Origin: Thauera propionica
GTDB lineage: Bacteria; Pseudomonadota; Gammaproteobacteria; Burkholderiales; Rhodocyclaceae
DNA: 64,000 nucleotides
Assembly (NCBI RefSeq): GCF_002245655.1
Contig: NZ_NOIH01000001.1
Span: 1 to 64,000, forward strand
Reading direction: 5' to 3'
Positions 8,091-15,789 of the stretch are shown piece after piece. Every line of letters begins with the position of its first letter. Position 1 is the stretch's first letter. Position numbers and translations under genes: made by a program. The notes below the pieces were generated by a model. It was not told the origin of the DNA. It saw only the letters and a program-made list of their open reading frames with translations, and made no database searches.

Positions 8091-8954
8091 TCAGTCGGGC
8101 TCGGGGGGCGCCAGCAGCCGCGCGCGCGCTTCCTCGGGGGCGCCGAGCCGCGCGAGCAGGCTCTCGCGCGGCAGGCGCACCAATGCTTCAAGGTCGGCAA
8201 GGTCGTCGGGCAGGCCGGCATCGTCCCAGCCGCGGGCGAGATGCCGGGCCGTGCGCGTGGCGAGCATGACGGTGCGCACGCGCGGGTCGTCCTTGAGCGA
8301 GGGGTCGAGCAGCTGCACCAGCAGCGCGGGCAGGCGCCAGGCGCGAATGAGTTCGAGCTGGATCTCGGCGGCGGTGACGCCGAACACGCGGCGCTGCGCA
8401 TCCGCCGAACGCAGCGTGCGGTCCGCGAGCTGCAGCGCATAGACCCGCTCGGTGAGCGCAGGCGCGAAGACCCAGCACACGATCTCGGTCGCCTCGTGCA
8501 GGGCGGCGGCGACGGTGATCTCCTGGACATCGAGATCGTGACGGGCGATCGCGAACTCACGCGCAAGGTCGGCGGCGCGCCGGGCGCGCGCGATGACACG
8601 CAGCACCTTCACCAGCGCTTGCGGCGAAGCCTTCAGCGCCTCCTCCACGGTGGGGAGCTGATCGAACAGGCGGAAGAACGGCTCCACGCCCAGCATCATC
8701 ACGGCGCGCTCGATCGTCGTGATGTCGTGGTTCTGCGACTGGCGGCGATGGGTTTCGAGGTAGGTCAGCAGCCGCATCGTCATCAGAGGGTCGCTGAGCA
8801 CGACGGCCGCGATCTGGCGACCCCCCACCCGGTCCATGTCGGCGCGCAGTGCGTCGAGTTCGCGGACGGTCCGTCGCAGCACCGGCAGCGGCTGATGCGA
8901 GAAGTAGGCGACATAGTCGCCGACGGTCGGCAGGGGCGATACCAGCTGGCTCAT
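8091..8954 (-). CDS. HDOD domain signalling protein
   Basis: A 287-residue cytosolic protein starting MSQLVSPLPTVGDYVAYFS at 8954. The HDOD fold is recognised from VRELDALRADMDRVGGRQIAAVVLSDPLMTMRLLTYL, the early helix-loop that gives way to the degenerate HD region (ERAVMMLGVEPFFRLFDQLP; LAREFAIARHDLDVQEITVAAALHEATEIVCWVF). The residues AALHEATEI occupy the place where a catalytic HD pair would sit, so it is probably a non-enzymatic scaffold, as is usual for HDOD. Such proteins act in regulatory networks often linked to cyclic-di-GMP. An upstream extension to 9098 exists but would overlap the promoter region of acuI and adds no domain. Confidence 0.82.
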   Translation of the reverse strand: MSQLVSPLPTVGDYVAYFSHQPLPVLRRTVRELDALRADMDRVGGRQIAAVVLSDPLMTMRLLTYLETHRRQSQNHDITTIERAVMMLGVEPFFRLFDQLPTVEEALKASPQALVKVLRVIARARRAADLAREFAIARHDLDVQEITVAAALHEATEIVCWVFAPALTERVYALQLADRTLRSADAQRRVFGVTAAEIQLELIRAWRLPALLVQLLDPSLKDDPRVRTVMLATRTARHLARGWDDAGLPDDLADLEALVRLPRESLLARLGAPEEARARLLAPPEPD

Positions 8955-9118
8955 GTTCAGCGACCTGAGTGGGAGGGCTGCGACGATTATCGTCCAAATG
9001 CGCGCGAACTGAAGCGACCCCGAAGCGACACGACGGGGCGCGTCGGGTATATGGCTATAATCACGCTGAATCGCAGTACAAGCGAATGAATACGTCACGC
9101 CACGAGGAGATTGCCTGC

Positions 9119-10114
9119 ATGAGTCCGTTCAAGGCCTACCTGATCGACCAGGACGAGAACAGGAAGGTCGTCAGCCGCATGGCGACCCTTGCCCCTGAGC
9201 AACTGGACGACGGCGAGGTCACGATCCGCGTGCACTACTCGAGCATCAACTACAAGGATGCGCTGGCTGCGACAGGGGCGGGCAAGATCATCCGGCGCTT
9301 CCCGTGCGTGGGTGGCATCGACCTGTCGGGCGAGGTGGTCGACAGCACGGATGCGCGCTTCAGGGTGGGCGACAAGGTCATCGCGACCAGCTTCGACATT
9401 GGCGTTGCGCATCATGGCGGTTATGCCGAGTACGCGCGCGTGCCCGCTGGCTGGGTGGTGCCGCTGCCCGCGGGGCTGGATCTGTTCGAGGCGATGGCGT
9501 TGGGCACGGCGGGCTTTACCGCCGCGCTGGGCGTGGTGCGGATGGAGGACAACGGCCTCGCGCCCGCCAACGGGCCGGTAATCGTCACCGGCGCGACGGG
9601 CGGCGTGGGCGGCTTGGCCATCGACATGCTGGCGCAGCTTGGCTACCACGTGGTCGCCCTGACCGGGAAGGCGTCCGAAGGCGACTATCTGCGCGAGCTG
9701 GGCGCAGCCGAGGTCAAGCTGCGCTCGGAGATCGACTTCGACAAGGTGCGCCCGCTCGAGGCCGCGCAGTGGGCGGGGGCGGTCGACAACGTCGGCGGCC
9801 AGATCCTGCACTGGGTACTGGCGACGATGCAGCAGGCCGGCACGGTCGCGAGCATTGGCAACGCTGCGAGCTTCAACATCAACACCACGGTGTTCCCCTT
9901 CATTCTGCGGGGGGTCAGCCTGCTCGGCATCGACTCGGGCTACATGGGTTTCCCCACCCGTCAGCGCGTGTGGGACCGTCTGGCCACCGACCTCAAGCCG
10001 CGCCACCTCGCGAAGGTCACGCGCACGATCGATTTCGATGCACTGCCGGGCGCTTTCGATGATTTCATCCAGGGACGCATCAAGGGCCGTACGGTCGTGC
10101 GGATTGGTGCCTGA
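9119..10114 (+). CDS. acuI: Acrylyl-CoA reductase AcuI (YhdH family)
   Basis: A 331-residue zinc-free medium-chain dehydrogenase that reduces acryloyl-CoA to propionyl-CoA with NADPH. The family pattern is MSPFKAYLIDQDENRKVVSR, then VHYSSINYKDALAATGAGKIIRRFPCVGGIDLSGEV, the nucleotide-binding stretch VIVTGATGGVGGLAIDMLAQLG (about residue 152), and the C-terminal GVSLLGIDSGYMGFPTRQRVWDRL characteristic of YhdH/AcuI. The start at 9119 has GAGGAG about 10 bases upstream; a TATAAT -10 element lies at 9056-9061. A regulator gene and prpE follow on the same strand. The neighbourhood suggests a propionyl/acryloyl-CoA role, though generic detoxification of acryloyl-CoA is equally possible. Confidence 0.88.
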   Translation: MSPFKAYLIDQDENRKVVSRMATLAPEQLDDGEVTIRVHYSSINYKDALAATGAGKIIRRFPCVGGIDLSGEVVDSTDARFRVGDKVIATSFDIGVAHHGGYAEYARVPAGWVVPLPAGLDLFEAMALGTAGFTAALGVVRMEDNGLAPANGPVIVTGATGGVGGLAIDMLAQLGYHVVALTGKASEGDYLRELGAAEVKLRSEIDFDKVRPLEAAQWAGAVDNVGGQILHWVLATMQQAGTVASIGNAASFNINTTVFPFILRGVSLLGIDSGYMGFPTRQRVWDRLATDLKPRHLAKVTRTIDFDALPGAFDDFIQGRIKGRTVVRIGA

Positions 10115-10126
10115 GGTGCTCGGGAG

Positions 10127-11326
10127 ATGTGGCCGGTGACGACTGCAGACGACAAGATGGCCCGCGTGCTCGTCGTGGACGACTCGCGCATGGTGCGCGC
10201 ATCGATCATCAAGCATATCCGGGGGCGCTTCGACGCCCGCGAGGAGCCGGACGGCGAGGCCGGTTGGGAGGCGCTGCTGGTCGATCCGGCGATCGATCTC
10301 GTGGTTACGGACATCGGCATGCCGCGGCTGGACGGTTTCGGACTGCTGGAGCGCATCCGCGGCTCCAAGGTGGCACGGGTGCGCAACCTGCCTGTCGTCA
10401 TCATCTCGGGCGACGAGGACGAGAACGCGCGGGAGCGGGCCCTGAAGCTGGGGGCCAACGGCTTCATCCCCAAGGGGGTAGGCACCGTCGAGCTTCTGGC
10501 GACGCTGGATTCCCTGGTTCGTCTGGCCAAGACGCAGAACGAGCTCGAGGAGAGCCGTGCGGCGCTTGCGCGGCAGAGTCCGCAGGACCCCGAGACGGGG
10601 CTCGTGACAGGCGGCTACCTCGAGCATCACGGCGAACAGGCGATGGCCGAATCGCGCCGCCGCGAGACCGAGATCGCCGCGCTCGTCATCGAACTGGATC
10701 AGTTCGACAAGCTGGTCGAGCGTTATGGCCTGCATGTGGTCGAGCTGATCGGTCGCAAGATCTCGAAGATCGTTACCGGGCGCATCCGCGCCGAAGACAG
10801 CCTGTCCAAGCATTCGCCGTCGCAGTTCGCGCTGCTGTCGCCAGGCATCGACATGACGTCGAGTTGCGCGTTCGCGTTGCGCCTGCGCGCCAGCCTGGAA
10901 AAGCTGGTCATGGCCTACCGCGAGGAGCGTATCCGCGTCACGGTCACCATCGGGGTGGCCAACTCCGCAGTCGACGGCAAGGGCAAGGTCAGCGAAATGC
11001 TCGCCGCTGCGCGCGCACGGGTGCAGCAGGGGCAGCGTCAAGGCGGCAACTGCGTCGTGTCTGACCGCGGCTTGGTCGATCAGGCAACGCTGTCGGGCAG
11101 CACGACGCGGCTGTGCAGCATCGATGCCGCCCTGCGCCACCTGCGCGCCGGTACCTCGAAGGAGGTGGAGGCGCGGTTGCCCGATATCGTCGGTACGCTG
11201 ATGCCGCTGCTCGAGTTGATAGAATCACGCCTTCACTGCGGGTTGCCGCTGGAGCAACTCGAACAATACCAATATAAGCCGGAAACCGGCAGTGACGAGA
11301 TGGACGGCACACAGACCACCATCTGA
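10127..11326 (+). CDS. Response regulator with degenerate GGDEF domain
   Basis: A protein of about 399 residues. The N-terminal receiver has LVVDDSRMVR, the phosphoacceptor context VVTDIGMPRLDG (Asp about 64), VVIISGDEDE and GFIPKG (conserved Lys). The C-terminal 200 residues follow a diguanylate cyclase fold (DPETGLVTGGYLEHHGEQAMAESRRRETEIAALVIELDQF; VTVTIGVANS). The GGDEF signature position reads SPSQF, so catalysis is not expected; it may be a nucleotide sensor or protein-binding output. Starts at ATG 10127, GTG 10136 (GGGAG eight bases upstream) and ATG 10157 are all plausible. It sits 12 bp after acuI and is probably cotranscribed with it. Confidence 0.78.
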   Translation: MWPVTTADDKMARVLVVDDSRMVRASIIKHIRGRFDAREEPDGEAGWEALLVDPAIDLVVTDIGMPRLDGFGLLERIRGSKVARVRNLPVVIISGDEDENARERALKLGANGFIPKGVGTVELLATLDSLVRLAKTQNELEESRAALARQSPQDPETGLVTGGYLEHHGEQAMAESRRRETEIAALVIELDQFDKLVERYGLHVVELIGRKISKIVTGRIRAEDSLSKHSPSQFALLSPGIDMTSSCAFALRLRASLEKLVMAYREERIRVTVTIGVANSAVDGKGKVSEMLAAARARVQQGQRQGGNCVVSDRGLVDQATLSGSTTRLCSIDAALRHLRAGTSKEVEARLPDIVGTLMPLLELIESRLHCGLPLEQLEQYQYKPETGSDEMDGTQTTI

Positions 11327-11423
11327 GTCGAAGTGGCTGCACGTGGCGCAGGCGCTTTCCCGGCGCGGCGTTGCGGGCGGCACGTCATTTGCAAGACAGG
11401 GAATCGAATAGGGAGAGGAAGCA

Positions 11424-13316
11424 ATGACCGATTACCAGCAGTTTCACCGCCGCTCGATCGAGGATCGTGACGGATTCTGGGCCGAGCAGGCGCAGCTCGT
11501 GCACTGGAACAAGCCCGCCGACCAGATCTGCGACTTCTCGAAGCCGCCTTTCGTGAAGTGGTTCAAGGGCGGTGAGACCAACCTCTGCTTCAATGCAGTT
11601 GACCGCCACGCCGCCACGCGCCCCAACGACCGCGCGCTGGTGTACATCTCCACCGAGACCAACGAGGAGAAGGTCTATTCCTTTGCCGAACTGCAGCGCG
11701 AAGTCGAGCGCATGGCGGCAATCTACAAGGATCTCGGGGTCAAGCGCGGCGACCGCGTGCTGATCTACATGCCGATGATTGCCGAGGCCGCATTCGCGAT
11801 GCTGGCCTGCGCGCGCATCGGCGCCATCCACTCGGTGGTGTTCGGCGGTTTTGCCGCCGGCTCGCTCGCCACGCGCATCGATGACGCCAAGCCCGTGCTG
11901 ATGGTCAGCTCCGACGCGGGCATGCGCAACGGCAAGCCGGTGCCGTACAAGCACCTCGTGGACGAAGCCTGCAAGCTGGCCGAGTTTCCGCCCGCCAAGG
12001 TGCTGATCGTCGACCGCGGTCTGGACAAGGGCTTCCCGCGCGTCGAAGGCCGCGATGTCGATTACGCCGAGCTGCGCGCCAAGCACATGGACGCGAAGGT
12101 GCCGGTCGAGTGGCTGGAGTCGTCCGAGCCGAGCTACATCCTCTACACGTCCGGCACCACCGGCAAGCCCAAGGGCGTGCAGCGCGACACCGGCGGCTAC
12201 ACCGTGGCTCTGGCTGCGTCGATGAAACACATCTTCACCGGTGGCGAAGGCGAGACCATGTTCTCGACCTCGGATATCGGCTGGGTCGTCGGTCACAGCT
12301 ACATCATCTACGGCCCGCTGATCGCCGGCATGGCCACGATCATGTACGAAGGCACGCCACTGCGCCCGGATGCCGGCATCTGGTGGCAGATCGTCGAGAA
12401 GTACAAGGTCAGCGTGATGTTCTCGGCGCCGACCGCGGTGCGCGTGCTGAAGAAGCAGGACCCCGCCTTCCTCAAGAAGTACGACCTGTCCTCGCTCAAG
12501 CACCTGTTCCTGGCTGGCGAGCCGCTCGACGAGACTTCGCACCAGTGGATCATGAGCGAGCTCGGTATCCCGGTCATCGACAACTACTGGCAGACCGAGA
12601 CCGGCTGGCCGATGCTTGCCATCTGCCGTGGCGTCGAGGACAGCCCGATCAAGCTCGGCTCGCCTGCTTTCCCGGTCTACGGTTACGACCTGCGCATCTT
12701 CCGCGAGGATGGCACCGAGTGCGGCGCCAACGAGAAGGGCATCGTCGGCATCGTGCCGCCGCTGCCGCCGGGTTGCCTGTCGACCGTGTGGGGGCAGGAC
12801 GAGCGCTTCGTCAGTACCTACTTCAGCCTGTTCACCGACCCGGTGGTGTATTCCTCGTCCGACTGGGGTATCAAGGACGAGAAGGGTTACCACACCATCC
12901 TCGGCCGCATGGATGACGTCATCAACGTCGCCGGTCACCGTCTCGGCACGCGCGAGATCGAGGAAGCGGTGCAGACCCATCCGGCGATCGCCGAAGTGGC
13001 GGTGGTCGGCGTGCACGACGAGCTGAAGGGTCAGATGCCGATGGCCTTCGCGGTGGTGAAGAACGCCACCGACGTCGACACGCCCGAGAAGCGTGCCGCG
13101 CTCGAGAAGGAAGTGATGAAGAAGGTCGACGAAAGCCTGGGGGCGATCGCCCGCCCGGCCCGCGTCCATTTCATCAACGGCCTGCCCAAGACGCGTTCGG
13201 GCAAGATGCTGCGCCGTTCCATCCAGGCGCTGGCCGAAGGCCGCGATGCCGGCGACCTGACCACGATCGACGATCCGAGCACGCTGGAGCAGATCAAGTC
13301 GGTGCTGAAGGGCTGA
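11424..13316 (+). CDS. prpE: Propionate--CoA ligase PrpE
   Basis: A 630-residue adenylate-forming enzyme that makes propionyl-CoA (and less efficiently acetyl- or acryloyl-CoA) from acid, ATP and CoA. Motifs in order: the acetyl-CoA synthetase N-terminal domain (YQQFHRRSIEDRDGFWAEQAQLVHW), the phosphate loop YTSGTTGKPKG (about residue 239), DIGWVVGHSYIIYGPL, DNYWQTETGWPM (A5 motif), the hinge GRMDDVINVAGHRLGT and the acyl-CoA-synthetase lysine in GLPKTRSGKMLRR. The PFEKW-type positions and DNYWQTETGWP favour PrpE over Acs. GGAGAGGAAGCA precedes the ATG at 11424. A terminator follows at 13373. Confidence 0.9.
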   Translation: MTDYQQFHRRSIEDRDGFWAEQAQLVHWNKPADQICDFSKPPFVKWFKGGETNLCFNAVDRHAATRPNDRALVYISTETNEEKVYSFAELQREVERMAAIYKDLGVKRGDRVLIYMPMIAEAAFAMLACARIGAIHSVVFGGFAAGSLATRIDDAKPVLMVSSDAGMRNGKPVPYKHLVDEACKLAEFPPAKVLIVDRGLDKGFPRVEGRDVDYAELRAKHMDAKVPVEWLESSEPSYILYTSGTTGKPKGVQRDTGGYTVALAASMKHIFTGGEGETMFSTSDIGWVVGHSYIIYGPLIAGMATIMYEGTPLRPDAGIWWQIVEKYKVSVMFSAPTAVRVLKKQDPAFLKKYDLSSLKHLFLAGEPLDETSHQWIMSELGIPVIDNYWQTETGWPMLAICRGVEDSPIKLGSPAFPVYGYDLRIFREDGTECGANEKGIVGIVPPLPPGCLSTVWGQDERFVSTYFSLFTDPVVYSSSDWGIKDEKGYHTILGRMDDVINVAGHRLGTREIEEAVQTHPAIAEVAVVGVHDELKGQMPMAFAVVKNATDVDTPEKRAALEKEVMKKVDESLGAIARPARVHFINGLPKTRSGKMLRRSIQALAEGRDAGDLTTIDDPSTLEQIKSVLKG

Positions 13317-13372
13317 TCGCAGGCGGGCGCCGGCTCTGGCTGGCGCCTTGCACGACGCTTGTCAGATGAAGG

Positions 13373-13402
13373 CGGGGGCATGCGTGCCCCCGTCTTGTTT
13401 TT
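13373..13402 (+). terminator. Rho-independent terminator after prpE
   Basis: CGGGGGCA-TGCG-TGCCCCCG is a perfect 8-bp stem with a four-base loop, followed by TCTTGTTTTT. It lies between the convergent prpE and the SLC13 gene. Confidence 0.85.
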
Positions 13403-13429
13403 CCGACGCCGCGTTGTCGCCTGCCGGCC

Positions 13430-15232
13430 TCAGGGGTGGAAGGGCCAGAACAGCGGAATCAGCACGCTGCACAGCAGCCAGGTGATGAGGTTCATCGGGA
13501 CGCCCAGGCGGGCGAAGTCGCTGAATCGATAGTTGCCTGCGCTGTAGACCAGCGTATTGGTCTGGTAGCCGATCGGCGTGGCGAAGCTGCAGCTGGCTGC
13601 GAACATGACGCCGACGACGAAGGGGCGCGGATCGACCCCCATGTGCTGGGCGAGGCCGATCACGACCGGCGTGAATAGCACGGCGATTGCGTTGTTGCTG
13701 AGGGCCTCGGTGGCGAGCGAGGTGATCAGGATCACCAGCGACAGCATCATCCACGGCGACAGGCCGTCGCCCAGGCTGGCGAGCTGGCCGGCGAGCAGGG
13801 TGTCCAGCCCCGAATTGCGCATGCCGACGCTGATCGCGAGCATCGCGAAGATCAGCGTCAGGATCGGCCATTCGATGGACTTGTAAGCTTCATCGCTGGT
13901 GATGCAACCGGTGACGATGACGGCGACGGCGCCGATCAGCGCCAGTCCTTCGATCGGCATCACATTCAGGGTGGCGAGCAGCATCACGCCGGCGATGGTG
14001 CCGAGCGCAAGCGGTGCCTTGTGGCGTCGGCTGGCGAGTTGTCGCCCCTCGGTGATGGCGAACAGGTCGCCGTTGTCGCAAAAGCGCTTGATCTGCGCCG
14101 GCGTGCCTTCGACCAGCAGCACGTCGCCACCCGACAGCTGGAAATCGTCGCCGATCTGCGAGAAGGAGGCGTCGCGGCGATGCACTGCGATCAGGTGGAT
14201 GCCGTAGCGTGCGAGCAGGTCGAGGTCGCAGATCGGGCGCTGGATGTAGCGCGAGGTCTGGCCGACGATCGCCTCCACCATGACGACGTCGCGCCGGCGC
14301 AGGGTCTCGAGTTCGTGCGGATCGGCACCGGGTTGGGCCTGCAGGCCGACGAGGTCGGTGCTGCGCAGCTCCATCATGGCGTTGCTGCGGCTGCGCACGA
14401 CGATGCGGTCGCCGACCTCGATCCGGGTTGCCGGGTCGGGAGAGTGACGCTCGGTTTCGCCGCGCACCAGGTTCAGCACCTGAATGGTGCCATTGCTCAG
14501 GCGCGCCTCGCGCAGCGACTTGCCGGCCAGGTGCGAGCCTTCGGGCACGAACAGCTCGGTCATGAACCAGCGGTCGCCGCTGCCGGTGAACTGCTGGGTC
14601 AGGGTCTCGCGCACCGGCAGCAGGCGTGGCGCGAAGATCAGCATGAAGGTGCTGCCGACCAGGGCCATCAGCATGGCGGGCAGGCTGATCTCGAACATCG
14701 TGAAGGGCGCCAGTCCCTGGGTGCGGGCGACGCCGTCGACCAGGATGTTGGTCGAGGTGCCGACCAGGGTCACCAGGCCGCCCATGATGGTGGCGTAGGA
14801 AAGCGGGATCAGCAGGCGCGAGGGCGCAAGGCCGCTGCGACTGGCGACCGCGATCACCGCCGGGATCATCACCATCACCACCGGGGTGTTGTTGATGAAA
14901 GGCGAGACGAGCAGGCTGGCGGCGATCAGTGCGAACAACAGCTTGCGTTCGCTGCCGCCAGCGGCCGCGGACAGCCATTCGCCCAGCGTGTCGACGCAAC
15001 CGGTGCGCGACAGGGCTCCGCTGATGATGAACAGGCAGGCGATGGTGATCGGCGCGCTGTTGCCGAACACGCCGACCACGTCGCGTGCGCTTAGCACGCC
15101 GCTGGCCAGCAGGACGGCGACAGCCGCCATCGCCGCGACGTCGGGCTTGAGCCATTCGCGCACGAAGGCGACGAACAGCACGACGAGGACGAGGCCGACG
15201 AAAGGCGCGGCGAGGGTTTCCGGCAGAAGCAT
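13430..15232 (-). CDS. SLC13/DASS family permease with RCK_C domains
   Basis: A 600-residue inner-membrane carrier with about 11-12 hydrophobic segments split in two blocks (about 1-205 and 400-600). Each block carries a divalent-anion symporter motif: SPFINNTPVVMVMIPAV and VGTSTNILVDGVARTQGL in the first, EALSNNAIAVLFTPVVIGL and PIGYQTNTLVYSAGNYRFSDF in the second. Between them lie two TrkA_C/RCK_C-type regulatory domains (about 210-385; GSHLAGKSLREARLSN and ICDLDLLARYGIHLIAVHR). Proteins of this architecture are usually sulfate or other divalent-anion transporters; the substrate cannot be read from the sequence. The gene is monocistronic by spacing. Confidence 0.85.
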   Translation of the reverse strand: MLLPETLAAPFVGLVLVVLFVAFVREWLKPDVAAMAAVAVLLASGVLSARDVVGVFGNSAPITIACLFIISGALSRTGCVDTLGEWLSAAAGGSERKLLFALIAASLLVSPFINNTPVVMVMIPAVIAVASRSGLAPSRLLIPLSYATIMGGLVTLVGTSTNILVDGVARTQGLAPFTMFEISLPAMLMALVGSTFMLIFAPRLLPVRETLTQQFTGSGDRWFMTELFVPEGSHLAGKSLREARLSNGTIQVLNLVRGETERHSPDPATRIEVGDRIVVRSRSNAMMELRSTDLVGLQAQPGADPHELETLRRRDVVMVEAIVGQTSRYIQRPICDLDLLARYGIHLIAVHRRDASFSQIGDDFQLSGGDVLLVEGTPAQIKRFCDNGDLFAITEGRQLASRRHKAPLALGTIAGVMLLATLNVMPIEGLALIGAVAVIVTGCITSDEAYKSIEWPILTLIFAMLAISVGMRNSGLDTLLAGQLASLGDGLSPWMMLSLVILITSLATEALSNNAIAVLFTPVVIGLAQHMGVDPRPFVVGVMFAASCSFATPIGYQTNTLVYSAGNYRFSDFARLGVPMNLITWLLCSVLIPLFWPFHP

Positions 15233-15331
15233 GGTGGCGGTCAGGCGCTACAGAGCGTCGAAGCTTACCGCCAGCCTTATGACTGTTTTAGATCAAAAAG
15301 TGGATTACTTATTCATTCGAGTGCAATGACT

Positions 15332-15366
15332 CGCGCGCCCGCTCCTTCAGGGAAGCCGGGCGCGCG
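15332..15366. repeat. Perfect 10-bp inverted repeat (possible terminator)
   Basis: CGCGCGCCCG (15332-15341) pairs with CGGGCGCGCG (15357-15366) around a 15-base loop with its own short stem. It lies just beyond the stop of the minus-strand glycine-zipper gene (15388) in the gap before the SLC13 gene. No T-run follows on either strand, so termination would be rho-assisted if it acts as a terminator at all. Confidence 0.45.
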
Positions 15367-15387
15367 GTCAGCAAGCAGGGCCGGGTG

Positions 15388-15717
15388 TCAGCAGTTTCCC
15401 TTCTTGGCCTGTCCCGGCGGGCAGAACGTGCCGCGGTTCGGCGCGTGGCGGCGATCCTCGTAGTAGCGGCGCTCTTCGACGCGCACCGGTTCCCGCACAC
15501 GGCGGTCTTCGTTGTCATAGCCGACCGCGGCACCTACGCCGCCGCCCACTGCGCCGCCGATGATGGCGCCTTCGCGTCCGCCGATCGCCTCGCCGATCAC
15601 GGCGCCAGCACCGCCGCCGATGGCGCCACCGAGCGCGGTCGAGCCACCGGCCTGGGCCGTGCCTGCGACCAGGAGCGATAGAAGGGCGGGAAGCAGGGGC
15701 TTGAGGCAGTTGCGCAT
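15388..15717 (-). CDS. Exported glycine-zipper protein
   Basis: A 109-residue protein with a cleavable signal peptide (MRNCLKPLLPALLSLLVAGTAQAG, cleavage after AQA). The mature chain has a glycine-zipper segment (GGAIGGGAGAVIGEAIGGRE, then GAIIGGAVGGGVGAAVGY) that can form a tightly packed hairpin in membranes. A charged tail (DNEDRRVREPVRVEERRYYEDRR) and a C-terminal pair of cysteines (TFCPPGQAKKGNC) follow. No lipobox is seen; the cysteine at residue 4 precedes the hydrophobic core. Similar proteins are periplasmic or outer-membrane associated with no defined role. Confidence 0.8.
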   Translation of the reverse strand: MRNCLKPLLPALLSLLVAGTAQAGGSTALGGAIGGGAGAVIGEAIGGREGAIIGGAVGGGVGAAVGYDNEDRRVREPVRVEERRYYEDRRHAPNRGTFCPPGQAKKGNC

Positions 15718-15789
15718 GTCAGATCCGATCAGGTTGTGATGATGTGCGGATGTTACGGGGCGCGCGGACCGGCTGTCGATCGCCGCATG

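Noticed and set aside
15280-15300. Possible FNR/ANR box upstream of the SLC13 gene (TTTTAGATCAAA)
   Set aside because: Only one half-site (ATCAA) matches; the partner TTGAT is missing.
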